Assembly (NCBI RefSeq): GCF_012927485.1
Contig: NZ_JABBPC010000003.1
Location: 33,749 to 97,748, forward strand
Length of the DNA: 64,000 bases
Reading direction: 5' to 3'
Source: Polaromonas sp.
GTDB lineage: Bacteria > Pseudomonadota > Gammaproteobacteria > Burkholderiales > Burkholderiaceae_C
The notes below the pieces were generated by a model. That model saw only the letters and a list, made by a program, of their open reading frames with translations. It searched no databases and was not told the origin of the DNA. Numbering within the stretch: position 1 is the first letter of the stretch; each line of letters opens with the position of its first letter. Position numbers and translations under genes: made by a program. Shown in pieces: positions 18,604 through 26,644 of the stretch.

Positions 18604-19203
18604 TCACGCCGCAGCGGCTGGTGCCAATACGGTTTCCGCGGCTGACTTGGAGCCGACTTTCTTACGGCCCGGAGCAATCATCATGACCATCTGCCTCCCT
18701 TCAAGCTTGGGAAACTGTTCGACCAATATCAAATCCGCCAACTCATCACGAATACGTGCCAGCAAGGCCAAGCCCAGTTCTTGATGAGTGATTTCGCGAC
18801 CACGGAAGCGCAGGGTGATCTTGCACTTGTCGCCGTCTTCCAAAAATCGCTTGATATTGCGCAATTTGATGTTGTAGTCCCCGTCGTCGGTACCAGGTCG
18901 GAACTTGATTTCCTTGACCTCGATTACCTTCTGCTTGGACTTCGCTTCCGCCGCTTTCTTCTGCTCAGCGTACTTGAACTTGCCGTAGTCCATAAGTCGG
19001 CACACCGGCGGAACCGCCGTTGGCGAGATTTCTACAAGGTCCACATCCGCTTCGCCAGCCAGACGTAGCGCCTCCATGATGCTGACAACGCCCAAAGGCT
19101 CGTTGTCGGGCCCTGATAGTCGTACTTCAGGGGCCATGATTTCACGGTTCAAGCGGTGCTTGCGTTCTTCGCGGTGACGGCGGTCACGAAATTCAGTAGC
19201 GAT
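18604..19203 (-). CDS. infC: Translation initiation factor IF-3 (AUC start)
   Basis: A 199-aa IF-3. The ORF track starts at an internal TTG (shown as MNREIM), but homology-like sequence continues upstream ([21 protein letters not shown]) to an ATC codon with AAAGGA 9 nt before it. Non-canonical AUU/AUC/AUA starts are a known hallmark of infC: IF-3 rejects such starts and so represses its own synthesis. The domains are complete (N-terminal [20 protein letters not shown]-terminal [20 protein letters not shown]). An Ala-rich tail ends the protein. Confidence 0.95.
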   Translation of the reverse strand: MATEFRDRRHREERKHRLNREIMAPEVRLSGPDNEPLGVVSIMEALRLAGEADVDLVEISPTAVPPVCRLMDYGKFKYAEQKKAAEAKSKQKVIEVKEIKFRPGTDDGDYNIKLRNIKRFLEDGDKCKITLRFRGREITHQELGLALLARIRDELADLILVEQFPKLEGRQMVMMIAPGRKKVGSKSAAETVLAPAAAA

Positions 19204-19299
19204 GGTGCTAATCCTTTAATATTTGCTATACAAGCTATAGCGACTTGTGCCCGAATCGCATCGAAAAAAAGCAAAATTCATGAATGAATTTATCAAAAA

Positions 19300-21207
19300 T
19301 CAGGCTTTTTTTGCAATGTCAGACGCTATTTGCTGGGCAAATGCTTCTAGTGACATCACTCCAAGGTCTTTGTTACCCCGGGCACGCACCGAAACTGCGC
19401 CAGCAGCCTTCTCCTTGTCGCCAACGACAAGGATGTAAGGTGGCTTTTGCAGCGAGTGCTCACGTATTTTATACGTAATTTTCTCATTGCGCAGATCCAA
19501 CTTGACCCTAAGCCCTTGATTCTGCAGCGTTTTAGCAACTTCGCGAGCGTAATCTGCCTGGGAATCAGTGATATTGAGCACTGAAACTTGCTCAGGAGCG
19601 AGCCAAGTCGGCAATGCGCCCGCGTGTTCCTCGATCAAAATACCGATAAATCGCTCCAAGCTGCCCACAATCGCGCGGTGCAGCATCACGGGCCGATGGC
19701 GGGCGCCATCTTCGCCTACATATTCGGCGTCTAGGCGCTCGGGCATGTTGCTATCAATCTGTATGGTGCCGCACTGCCATTGGCGACCAAGTGCATCTTT
19801 AAGCGAGTATTCGATCTTGGGCGCGTAGAAAGCGCCTTCACCAGCGGCTATCTCGAACTCGCAGCCAGAACGACGCAAGCTTTCCATCAGCGCCTGCTCC
19901 GTCTTGTCCCAGTACTCATCGCTGCCGATGCGCTGCGCGGGCCGCGTGGCAACCTTGTAGATGATTTGAGTAAAACCGAAGTCTTTGTAAACTTTTTGCA
20001 GCAAAGTCGTGAAGGCGGCACATTCTTCGAGAATCTGATCTTCAGTACAAAAAATGTGCCCATCGTCCTGAGTGAAACCACGCACCCGCATGATGCCGTG
20101 CAAGCCACCTGACGGTTCGTTGCGATGACAGTTGCCGAATTCGCCGTATCGCAGTGGCAAGTCACGATAGCTCTTGATGCCTTGATTGAAGATCAGAATA
20201 TGGCCGGGGCAGTTCATCGGCTTGAGCGCGTACTCGCGTTTTTCACTTTCGGTCGTGAACATGTTCTCGCGGTATTTATCCCAATGTCCCGTTTTTTCCC
20301 AAAGCGTCTTGTCGAGGATCTGCGGTGCTTTCACCTCCTGGTAGCCGTTGTCCTGGTACACCTTGCGCATATATTGCTCAACGCCCTGCCAGAGCGTCCA
20401 GCCTTTGGGATGCCAGAATACGAGGCCAGGCGCATGGTCGTCAATGTGGAACAGGTCCAGTTCCTTACCGAGCTTGCGGTGGTCGCGCTTTTCCGCCTCC
20501 TCCAGCATCGTCAGGTAGTGCTGCAACTCATCTTTTGTGGCCCACGCAGTCCCGTAGATGCGCTGAAGCATCTCGTTGCGATGGTCGCCGCGCCAGTAAG
20601 CGCCGGCCACCTTCATAAGCTTGAAGAATTTCAATTTGCCGGTGCTAGGCACGTGGGGGCCGCGGCACAAATCTTCAAAGGCACCCTCACGATACAGGGA
20701 GACCTCTTCATTAGCGGGAATACTGGCAATGATCTCAGCCTTGTAATGCTCGCCAATCCCTTTGAAATAGGCCACCGCCTCGTCGCGCGGCAACACCCGG
20801 CGCGTTACCGGCTCGTCCTTGGCGGCAAGTTCGGTCATCCGTTTTTCAATCGCGGCCACGTCTTCCGGGGTGAACGGTCGCGTGTAAGCAAAATCGTAAA
20901 AAAAGCCATTTTCAATCACTGGGCCGATAGTGACCTGCGCTTCGGGAAACAACTCCTTGACGGCATATGCCAGCAAGTGGGCCGTTGAATGGCGAATCAC
21001 GTCCAGACCATCGGCATCTTTGGCCGTGATGATCGACAAAGGGCTGTCCGCCTCGATCAAATAGCTTGTGTCGACCACCTTGCCGTCAATCTTGCCCGCC
21101 AGGGCCGCCTTGGCCAGCCCCGCACCAATCGACGCGGCTACCTCGGCCACCGTCACAGGGTCGGCGAAATCGCGTTTGGAGCCGTCGGGAAGCGTAACTT
21201 GAATCAT
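19300..21207 (-). CDS. thrS: Threonyl-tRNA synthetase
   Basis: A 635-aa protein, the usual length, starting at [14 protein letters not shown]; the ORF-track start 9 codons upstream is unnecessary. It has the TGS domain (1-65), the editing domain with [16 protein letters not shown], the class II core ([33 protein letters not shown] with zinc ligands) and the C-terminal anticodon-binding domain. It charges tRNA-Thr. A hairpin terminator lies 26 nt upstream of the start. Confidence 0.97.
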   Translation of the reverse strand: MIQVTLPDGSKRDFADPVTVAEVAASIGAGLAKAALAGKIDGKVVDTSYLIEADSPLSIITAKDADGLDVIRHSTAHLLAYAVKELFPEAQVTIGPVIENGFFYDFAYTRPFTPEDVAAIEKRMTELAAKDEPVTRRVLPRDEAVAYFKGIGEHYKAEIIASIPANEEVSLYREGAFEDLCRGPHVPSTGKLKFFKLMKVAGAYWRGDHRNEMLQRIYGTAWATKDELQHYLTMLEEAEKRDHRKLGKELDLFHIDDHAPGLVFWHPKGWTLWQGVEQYMRKVYQDNGYQEVKAPQILDKTLWEKTGHWDKYRENMFTTESEKREYALKPMNCPGHILIFNQGIKSYRDLPLRYGEFGNCHRNEPSGGLHGIMRVRGFTQDDGHIFCTEDQILEECAAFTTLLQKVYKDFGFTQIIYKVATRPAQRIGSDEYWDKTEQALMESLRRSGCEFEIAAGEGAFYAPKIEYSLKDALGRQWQCGTIQIDSNMPERLDAEYVGEDGARHRPVMLHRAIVGSLERFIGILIEEHAGALPTWLAPEQVSVLNITDSQADYAREVAKTLQNQGLRVKLDLRNEKITYKIREHSLQKPPYILVVGDKEKAAGAVSVRARGNKDLGVMSLEAFAQQIASDIAKKA

Positions 21208-21232
21208 GATGAAAACCAGAATGATGGGGAGC

Positions 21233-21263
21233 AAAACAAAAAGCGCGGAACCATCCGCGCTTT
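21233..21263 (-). terminator. Terminator hairpin in the thrS leader
   Basis: On the minus strand AAAGCGCGGA TGGT TCCGCGCTTT followed by TTGTTTTGC forms a perfect 10-bp stem. It lies just upstream of thrS and downstream of a short possible leader ORF, so it is either the terminator of upstream transcription or an attenuator of thrS. Confidence 0.65.
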
Positions 21264-21280
21264 ACTATTAATTTGGTAGC

Positions 21281-21319
21281 TTACTGCGCACAAGACACAC
21301 GGACTACGACCTCCTTCAC
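21281..21319 (-). CDS. Possible leader peptide upstream of thrS
   Basis: GTG AAG GAG GTC ... GCG CAG TAA would encode MKEVVVRVSCAQ. An alternative GTG 21 nt later, with AAGGAGG 9 nt before it, would give MCLVRSKLPN. Neither has Thr codons, so classical Thr attenuation is not supported. Only the ribosome-site spacing and the following terminator hairpin suggest translation. Confidence 0.3.
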   Translation of the reverse strand: MKEVVVRVSCAQ

Positions 21320-21502
21320 CTCAAAAAAGCGCCAGTCCAATTCGCGGTGTTATAGCCAGATTGCCTTTCTCGCTCTGGTGTGCAGCCGATGCAGGAATTT
21401 TAACCGCAGTCCGGCCGGGGGTAGAAACCTCGTCTACCAGTAGGCTGCTGAAATGCCTCCGAGAACCTCCGACAAAGACTACTTGACTGTCTTCATTGCG
21501 GC

Positions 21503-21559
21503 CGACCGTTTGAGTTCAGCGGCTGCCGTGGGCAGTCCGCCGGAACGAAAGGTTAGCCC
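21503..21559 (-). repeat. attC-like site downstream of beta-lactamase-like cassette (degenerate)
   Basis: On the minus strand GGGCTAACC...CGGCGGACTGCC CAC GGCAGCCGCTG...AAACGGTC. The R'' box GGCTAAC is good; the R' box is decayed. It marks the distal end of the cassette array. Confidence 0.5.
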
Positions 21560-21568
21560 GCATCGCCA

Positions 21569-22641
21569 TCATCGCGGGGACTCCAAGAATGTGCGGTCAA
21601 CGCGATTCAGGAACCCGCTGGAACTGAACTCGGTGCTGTTCGCCAGCACTACTGTTGCAACGCCTCTTGTTGGATAGATACGCATCTCGCAATGAAAGCC
21701 GCCACCGCCTCCTTCCTTGAAGAAATAGGCTACGCCATGTGTTTCGCCAACGTGCCACCCTGGCGTCATGGGAATGGGTCGGCCCGCGCCATCCGTCTGC
21801 CGAGTCTCCAACAGGCGTTTGGTCTCCGGCCCGAACAGCACCGACTCGGTTCGCAACTGGTCTTGCAGGAATCGGCTGAAGCCACGTGCCGTACCAATCA
21901 GCCCGCCAAAAGCTGGGCCATTGAGGTAATGGCTGTTCAGCCGCAGCCAGTGACCTTCGTAGCCGCCCAGGAATTTGCGGTCGATAACGAGCCCTTTCAC
22001 CAAATTCATCAACGAATATTTCTTAAGATAGCCGTTGGCATGACGGGACTCGTCGGGGATGACAAAGTCCATCTCTTGCGCCGAGAGCCGCAACGGCTGG
22101 AGGATATTTTCTCGGATATAGACTGGATACGATTGGCCCGTTACTTGCTCGACTACCTTGCCAAGAAGCCAGTAACCGATATTGGAATAGGCAAACTTGC
22201 GGCCCGGTTCAAACGCAAGTTCAGGATTCTCGCGAAGCACCGTAGCAAGGGCTTCAGCCTCATTAAAACCCGAATCCTCTGCTGCCAAATGCACCCACCG
22301 AAGAGGCATCGGATTTGGAACGCCTGACGTGTGATTGAGCAGCTGACGTAGCGTGATGCCGTGACCGTGGTAAGCGGCATTCGGGAGATAGCGATCAATC
22401 ACGTCGCTAGGCTCAGCTTCCTCTGCTCTGCCAATTGTAGAATCGCGACAGCGGTAAAGGTCTTGGTCATCGAGTACGCCATCAGCGTAGTGTCGAATGT
22501 CATCGCTTTCGTACCTTGGATGTCAGCCCAGCCACCGGCATACTCGAAGAGTACCCGGTCAGCAGTTACGGCGATGTATTGCAGACCGGGAACCTCCGAC
22601 CGAACGTACTGATTCAGGTCGCTAGGCACGTTGTTGGTCAT
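21569..22641 (-). pseudogene. Serine beta-lactamase-like hydrolase, frameshifted cassette gene
   Basis: Two adjoining ORFs together make one beta-lactamase/penicillin-binding-protein-like hydrolase of about 355 aa. The first (22399-22641) has the SxxK nucleophile motif (AYSMTKTFTAVAILQL) and stops after KLSLAT. The second (21569-22402) continues with IDRYLPN, then FAYSNIGYWLLG (YxN motif) and a Gly-rich GGGGGFHC near the third motif. One missing base near 22410 separates the two frames; restoring it would give the usual SLxDVIDRYLP. No signal peptide is obvious. It may be a real pseudogene or a sequencing error. Family substrates vary (beta-lactams, esters, D-amino peptides). Confidence 0.8.
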
Positions 22642-22650
22642 CGGCAGGCC

Positions 22651-22707
22651 CTCTAACGTAAAATTGAGTGTCGGCGTAGCCGGTCTCTCTTTAATAGAAG
22701 GTTAGAC
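22651..22707 (-). repeat. attC site after M48 peptidase cassette
   Basis: 57 bp. On the minus strand it begins GTCTAAC and ends GTTAGAG, with an imperfect palindrome between (ACCGGCTACGCCGACAC). Typical integron attC ends. Confidence 0.7.
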
Positions 22708-22739
22708 CCAACTGCGGATAAGTCGAAGTGACTCCCGTT

Positions 22740-23933
22740 TTAATTTCCGGTACTGTGACATGACGGCGGAAGCTGCGTTGGTTTTATTCCTTCACCGTTC
22801 GCACAGCCCCATACGATGCGGCCTTCAGCGTCTGCTGAGGGTGTGAAGATGAGTTCGCCTAGCTTGGTTTTGACGATAAGTACCATCTTATTGGGTTCGA
22901 GCGACAATTCGCTACCGTCAACCAGTTGCGAACGGATGCCAAGACTTTCTAGCGATTCAGGAATCTTCTGGTTAGTCCGGTAGTAATTGCCTAGTGCCTC
23001 GCGTACGTTCTGCGAGCCAATAATGGCGGCGTCGATCTTTGCCTTAACCGTGTAGGCTTGGTATGCTGGAATGCCTACGGCTGCCAAGATGGCGATTATA
23101 TAAACCAGCATCAGAAAGCCGAAGCCCGCTCCCAAACGCCCAGCGTATGGAATGAACACCGCCAACAGATAGGCGAAGCCATTGCGCTTGGGCATTGGTG
23201 CTTCGATGCTCATTACGCGAGCTGCGCGCTTGGTTAGCCAAGGATAGCCAGCAGTCAGTTCGTGGAATGACATCCAGAAGCCAGAGGCGTAAATGGTCTG
23301 GCTGACGTAGGCTGCTACGTTAAGTTGTTTCCAGCGTTGGGCACCCGCAGACAATGCGGCCAGCGCTTGCGCGGCACCTTCGGGCGACCCACTACAAGCG
23401 AGCCCGTGTCGGTCGCAGGTACTTTCACGGGCACGGGAATAAGCTGCACCAAGTAGCGGTAACCACAGTACCGGCCAACGCAGCAGGTGTCCGCTCAGAT
23501 GCTTCATGCGCAAGTGTCCAAGCTCGTGGCCGATGTAGAAACGAACGCCGTCGACATGCTCGTCCATTGCATCGACCACGTTCGACATCAATACGACATA
23601 TTGCGTACCGAGAAACTTGGTGGCGAATGCATTGAGGCCGCCATTACCATTCAGGATATAGGCCTGCGGACGCTTCTTCATCTGCAACTGATCGCAGCAA
23701 GCGGTGAACTGCGCATACAGGTCGGGGAACTGTGCTTCTGACAACTCGACACCATTGCCTTTGATGTGCGCGATCAGTGTGGATTGAGCGAACAAATAAA
23801 GCAGAAAGCCAAGAGCCAGCCCGATTATTGCGCCACCGAAGGTGCCGACGATTAAGCCGAACCAGACCAGAAGGCCGAGCACTAAGGTGACAGTGCCGAG
23901 TGTGCGCTCACGGGGACAAATGAGTTTTTTCAT
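22740..23933 (-). CDS. M48-family membrane metallopeptidase with pilin-like C-terminus (cassette)
   Basis: A 397-aa protein starting at ATG 23933. Two N-terminal membrane helices (residues about 13-50) precede an M48 catalytic region with HELGH (FYIGHELGHLRMKH) and the third zinc ligand in SRARESTCDRHG. After a further membrane helix (FLMLVYIIAILAAVGIPAYQAYTVKAKI) comes a sequence resembling the helix and globular end of type IV pilins, ending GCANGEGIKPTQLPPSC. There is no prepilin peptidase leader. The combination of M48 peptidase and pilin-like domain is unusual. It lies between two attC sites, so it is a cassette gene. Confidence 0.85.
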   Translation of the reverse strand: MKKLICPRERTLGTVTLVLGLLVWFGLIVGTFGGAIIGLALGFLLYLFAQSTLIAHIKGNGVELSEAQFPDLYAQFTACCDQLQMKKRPQAYILNGNGGLNAFATKFLGTQYVVLMSNVVDAMDEHVDGVRFYIGHELGHLRMKHLSGHLLRWPVLWLPLLGAAYSRARESTCDRHGLACSGSPEGAAQALAALSAGAQRWKQLNVAAYVSQTIYASGFWMSFHELTAGYPWLTKRAARVMSIEAPMPKRNGFAYLLAVFIPYAGRLGAGFGFLMLVYIIAILAAVGIPAYQAYTVKAKIDAAIIGSQNVREALGNYYRTNQKIPESLESLGIRSQLVDGSELSLEPNKMVLIVKTKLGELIFTPSADAEGRIVWGCANGEGIKPTQLPPSCHSTGN

Positions 23934-23960
23934 AGTCAAATTTCTTCTGTCAGTAATAAG

Positions 23961-24025
23961 GCAAATGTAGGAGTGACTGGACTGTGCGGCATTTTACGCG
24001 GGTCCGGTTGAATGCAGGATTAGCG
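23961..24025 (-). repeat. Degenerate attC site after hypothetical membrane cassette
   Basis: Contains GACTGGACTGTGCGG...ACGCGGGTCCGGTTG, the same stem family as the attC sites at 24929 and 25592, but the R boxes are altered (CGCTAAT). Confidence 0.5.
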
Positions 24026-24397
24026 GTGAAACCACGTTGCAACTTTGATGTTGCATGTTGGTGTAAATCGCCAAAATACTTCCGCCATTGCTTCAAGGTT
24101 TTCATAGCCATTGATCGCTAATTTCAATTCTGATTTTGTATCAAGCAGGATTGAAATTAACTGTCCAGATTTGTATTGAAGACGTAACTTGTCTATGTCC
24201 GACAGGGGAAAACTGACTGCCGCGTTCTTGTGATTTACATAAACCGTTGCAGATTCATTATCTATTTCAAAAGTCGGGTACGCAGTACGGCCCTTTTTAA
24301 ATTTCTTATATAAGCCAAACAGGCCCTGTACAAAATAATAGAGACCGATTGCAGGAAGGATCATGCCAGAAATTTTTTCGGCGTCCACTATAAACAT
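24020..24397 (-). CDS. Hypothetical membrane protein (cassette)
   Basis: 125 aa from ATG 24397. The reading frame is open further upstream (AVYAALFFATLSSAAIMFIV, a likely membrane helix) but has no ATG there, so the true start may be lost or unusual. A second helix (ISGMILPAIGLYYFVQGLFG) and a soluble PH-like C-terminal half (ATVYVNHKNAAVSFPLSDID) follow. Low G+C compared with the host. No family recognised. Confidence 0.6.
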   Translation of the reverse strand: MFIVDAEKISGMILPAIGLYYFVQGLFGLYKKFKKGRTAYPTFEIDNESATVYVNHKNAAVSFPLSDIDKLRLQYKSGQLISILLDTKSELKLAINGYENLEAMAEVFWRFTPTCNIKVATWFHR

Positions 24398-24501
24398 AAT
24401 CGCAGCACTACTGAGCGTCGCAAAAAATAAGGCCGCGTAAACAGCCTTTTTATTTTGGCTTTTTATGTACGTGTCAGTAACTTAAAATTTCATATTCACC
24501 G

Positions 24502-24518
24502 CTAACGTTTTAGATAAC
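24502..24518 (-). repeat. Remnant of an attC site cut by IS3-type sequence
   Basis: On the minus strand GTTATCTAAAACGTTAGCG: a GTTAGC R' box and a few bases of stem remain next to the IS end. The rest of the attC is missing. Confidence 0.45.
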
Positions 24519-24929
24519 TGAACCTGCCCCAATTCCCGTACTGATCTCAATTTCAGAAGTCCGAGGTTTGCAAGATTAACTGATTCCTGCGACAAGTTCG
24601 CTGCGTAGCATTGAACCGCCAGTTAATTGGCGATTCAATGCGGCGAACGTTGCATGCGGTATGCGCCCGCAAATGCTGTGCGGTCTGATCTCGTTGTAGT
24701 CGAGTCACCATGTGGCAATGGCTTGACGGGCTTGCCCTAAAGGTTCAAACCAATTCTTATCCACGCACTCGTCCCTGAAGATGCCGTGCTTTAGTGCCCA
24801 TGTCATGAACGCCCTGCAGGTGAACTCCGACCGTTGTCAGTTTTGACAGCCCCCGGGGTAATCACGAAACGCGGCTGCTCTATCCAGCAGCCGGGTGACG
24901 CAATCCCCGCCAATGCCAAAGTCAGCTGT
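24519..24929 (-). mobile_element. Decayed IS3-family transposase remnant
   Basis: The plus-strand end TGAACCTGCCCCAATTCC resembles an IS3-family terminal repeat. Reading the minus strand I find pieces of the OrfB DDE transposase: DFGIGGDCVTRLLDRAAAFRDYP, VKTDNG (with the second catalytic Asp), EFTCRAFMTWALKHGI after a frameshift, then a deletion, FRDECVDKNWFEPLGQARQAI, an in-frame stop, LDYNEIRPHSICGRIP and a proper end LNRQLTGGSMLRSELVAGIS. The other end is missing. GATAAC borders it on both sides. Confidence 0.8.
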
Positions 24930-24994
24930 GATAACGTGGAGGTAACCGGACTGCGCAGCTTTTTGCGCAGGTCCGGTTGAGCTTAGAGTTATGC
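24929..24994 (-). repeat. attC site after methyltransferase cassette
   Basis: 66 bp. Minus strand GCATAAC ... ACCGGACCTGCGCA AAAAGC TGCGCAGTCCGGT ... GTTATCA. Strong inner stem; same family as the next attC. Confidence 0.7.
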
Positions 24995-25564
24995 GCTGCC
25001 ATGTTCTTTGGACGCGCACTCGAACAGGTTTTTCTCTTCTTTAACAATTACCCAACAATCACTGTTCAATATCTTCTTCCTAGCGCCATCCAGCGGTTGA
25101 TGGCCGCTTTCGATGAAGAGGGCGCCATTGGGTTTCAGCACACGATGCAATTCCGTCAGAAACCCGTCAGTATCTTTCACATGATGGAACATATCCAAGG
25201 CATAGATGACGTCCGCCGATTGGCTCGCTATATTGACTGGGTAGCCTGCTGAGAGAACCGGTACTACATTGCTAAAGTTCTTTTGTTCTGCTCTACGCTT
25301 GACTGACATAATTGCCAGAGGGTGAACATCAACCGCGTAGACCTTGCCTGCATCACCAACAAGTTGCGAGGCTCGTTCAATATAGCTTCCTGGCCCGCAC
25401 CCAAAATCGACTACAACACAACCCTTACGGATGCCGAAACGGTCTAATCGTTTCCCGACAGGAGCAAGGGCATCACGCATTGACAGAACCACAGACATTA
25501 AACGAAATGCGATATTCGGTAGGTACTCGACTTCGTAACCGCTTAGTGTTCTCAATAACTGCAT
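24989..25564 (-). CDS. Class I SAM-dependent methyltransferase (cassette)
   Basis: A 191-aa protein with the SAM-binding motif I (VVDFGCGPGSYIERAS), acidic end of strand 2 (VYAVDVHPLAI), and a later ALDMFHHVKDTDGF and ELHRVLKPNGALFIESGH, a typical Methyltransf_11/25 order. The substrate cannot be told. The gene ends inside the R'' box of its attC, the normal cassette layout. It starts close to the preceding attC. Confidence 0.85.
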   Translation of the reverse strand: MQLLRTLSGYEVEYLPNIAFRLMSVVLSMRDALAPVGKRLDRFGIRKGCVVVDFGCGPGSYIERASQLVGDAGKVYAVDVHPLAIMSVKRRAEQKNFSNVVPVLSAGYPVNIASQSADVIYALDMFHHVKDTDGFLTELHRVLKPNGALFIESGHQPLDGARKKILNSDCWVIVKEEKNLFECASKEHGSA

Positions 25565-26073
25565 TCTGTTTCTCCTCTGGGCGTCTTCTGTGCATAACGT
25601 TTGAATTCACCGGCCTGCGCGGATTTTCGCGCAGGTCCGGTGAAATGATGGGTTGGGCCACTTATGCTAAGTGGAAAGGTTTCTACCTTGCCAATTTGCA
25701 ACGTCTTGCTTCGTAGGAGATCAACCCTCGCTCCATGAATGACTCCAGAAGCGGCACGAACTGTCAGTCTCGGCTTGCCGGACAAACACTGCGGTGTTTC
25801 AAAGGACGCCTGATCTTTGTTGTCTGCCGTTGTGAAGCCGAGTCGTTCGACACGTAGAGTTTCCGTCATGCTTCGCTGTCCCTTTGAACTGACCTCGACA
25901 AGCAGTGCAACGTCTGAAATTTCCGACTCAAGATCATCCCAGTACAACAAAAACATTTCGGCGCAACCGCCTCCACCGGCATAAACGTGCTGTAAATGGC
26001 TCATATGTAATGCGGAGGCGGCATGTGCGGGAAACACGAATATGACCCAGGCAACGGCAAGAAGTAGGCGCAT
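25552..26073 (-). CDS. Exported hypothetical protein (cassette)
   Basis: A 173-aa ORF beginning with a signal peptide (MRLLLAVAWVIFVFPAHAASA). The mature part (CAEMFLLYWDDLESEISDVALLVEVSS) has no family I know. The last 30 residues or so are read through the attC site (25592-25658), and the ORF overlaps the next gene start by a few bases, so the natural C-terminus is encoded by the recombination site. Confidence 0.65.
   Translation of the reverse strand: MRLLLAVAWVIFVFPAHAASALHMSHLQHVYAGGGGCAEMFLLYWDDLESEISDVALLVEVSSKGQRSMTETLRVERLGFTTADNKDQASFETPQCLSGKPRLTVRAASGVIHGARVDLLRSKTLQIGKVETFPLSISGPTHHFTGPARKSAQAGEFKRYAQKTPRGETECSY
25592..25658 (-). repeat. attC site after exported-protein cassette
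   Basis: 67 bp. Minus strand GCCCAAC ... ACCGGACCTGCGCG AAAATC CGCGCAGGCCGGT ... GTTATGC. Both end boxes match the RYYYAAC and GTTRRRY patterns closely. Confidence 0.8.
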
Positions 26074-26076
26074 GAT

Positions 26077-26541
26077 TTAAGCGGCCCAACGTAGGGCTAA
26101 CCGGCGCGGCGCGGCTTTATCGCGCCGCGTCCAGCGACTGAAAGGAGCGAGGTTGAGCGCCGGGTTAGCCCTTGGGTTGAACGGGAGCGCTGTTTTCTTT
26201 GTGTGAATGATAAGCGCCAACGGGGATGCGAGAAAGGATGCCAAACGCAAAACTTGCGACGCGGCCAAACCACGCAGCGCCAGCGGTGGCAAAGAGCGAC
26301 GTTGAGCCCGCGCCGCCGCGTGATAACACCGTGCCCCCACCCAAGTTAGAAGACGCGATGCCACCGCAGAACGTTGGGAACGAAAAAGAAAATGAACGCC
26401 AGCCACACACGAGAACCGGCCTGCAAGGCGCATGAAACGGCGACCTACAGAAGAAGCCGGCGGAGAGCCAATAAGCACGGGCGTTGCAGCCCGATGCCTG
26501 TTGAGGAAGCCGAAATGAGAAGCAAGAAATTCCATGAACAC
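26077..26541 (-). CDS. Uncertain small cassette ORF
   Basis: Between two attC sites lies about 380 bp with two overlapping minus-strand ORFs. This one starts MFMEFLASHFGFLNRH, near the cassette start, and is basic; it runs through the attC. The other (26165-26596) starts inside the upstream attC and reads FSFSFPTFCGGIASSNLGGG. Neither has a recognisable domain or a clear ribosome site, and both could be chance frames in G+C-rich DNA. I list one to mark the cassette. Confidence 0.3.
   Translation of the reverse strand: MFMEFLASHFGFLNRHRAATPVLIGSPPASSVGRRFMRLAGRFSCVAGVHFLFRSQRSAVASRLLTWVGARCYHAAARAQRRSLPPLALRGLAASQVLRLASFLASPLALIIHTKKTALPFNPRANPALNLAPFSRWTRRDKAAPRRLALRWAA
26084..26171 (-). repeat. 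attC site (compound ends)
   Basis: Minus strand GGGCTAACCCGGCGCTCAACC...GCGGCGCG ATAAAG CCGCGCCGCGCCGGTTAGCCCTAC GTTGGGC. Two nested pairs of end boxes are present (GCTCAAC/GTTGGGC and GGCTAAC/GTTAGCC). Confidence 0.75.
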
Positions 26542-26547
26542 CGTGAG

Positions 26548-26634
26548 GGCTAACGTTGGCGCTGTCCGGCACGCAGCACGCGCCGCGAAGCGGCATCCTG
26601 CAGCTGGGTGTCCGCGACGAGCAATCGGTTATGA
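26548..26634 (-). repeat. attC site after exported repeat-protein cassette
   Basis: About 87 bp. Minus strand begins TCATAAC and ends GTTAGCC, with a GCCGCTTCGCGGCG stem inside. Confidence 0.65.
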
Positions 26635-26644
26635 ATCGCGGTGG

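Noticed and set aside
21208-21400. T-box riboswitch before thrS
   Set aside because: No specifier loop or T-box sequence; T-boxes are not expected in betaproteobacteria.
26165-26596. 143-aa ORF across a cassette
   Set aside because: Its start lies inside the upstream attC and it has no ribosome site or domain; kept only as an alternative frame.
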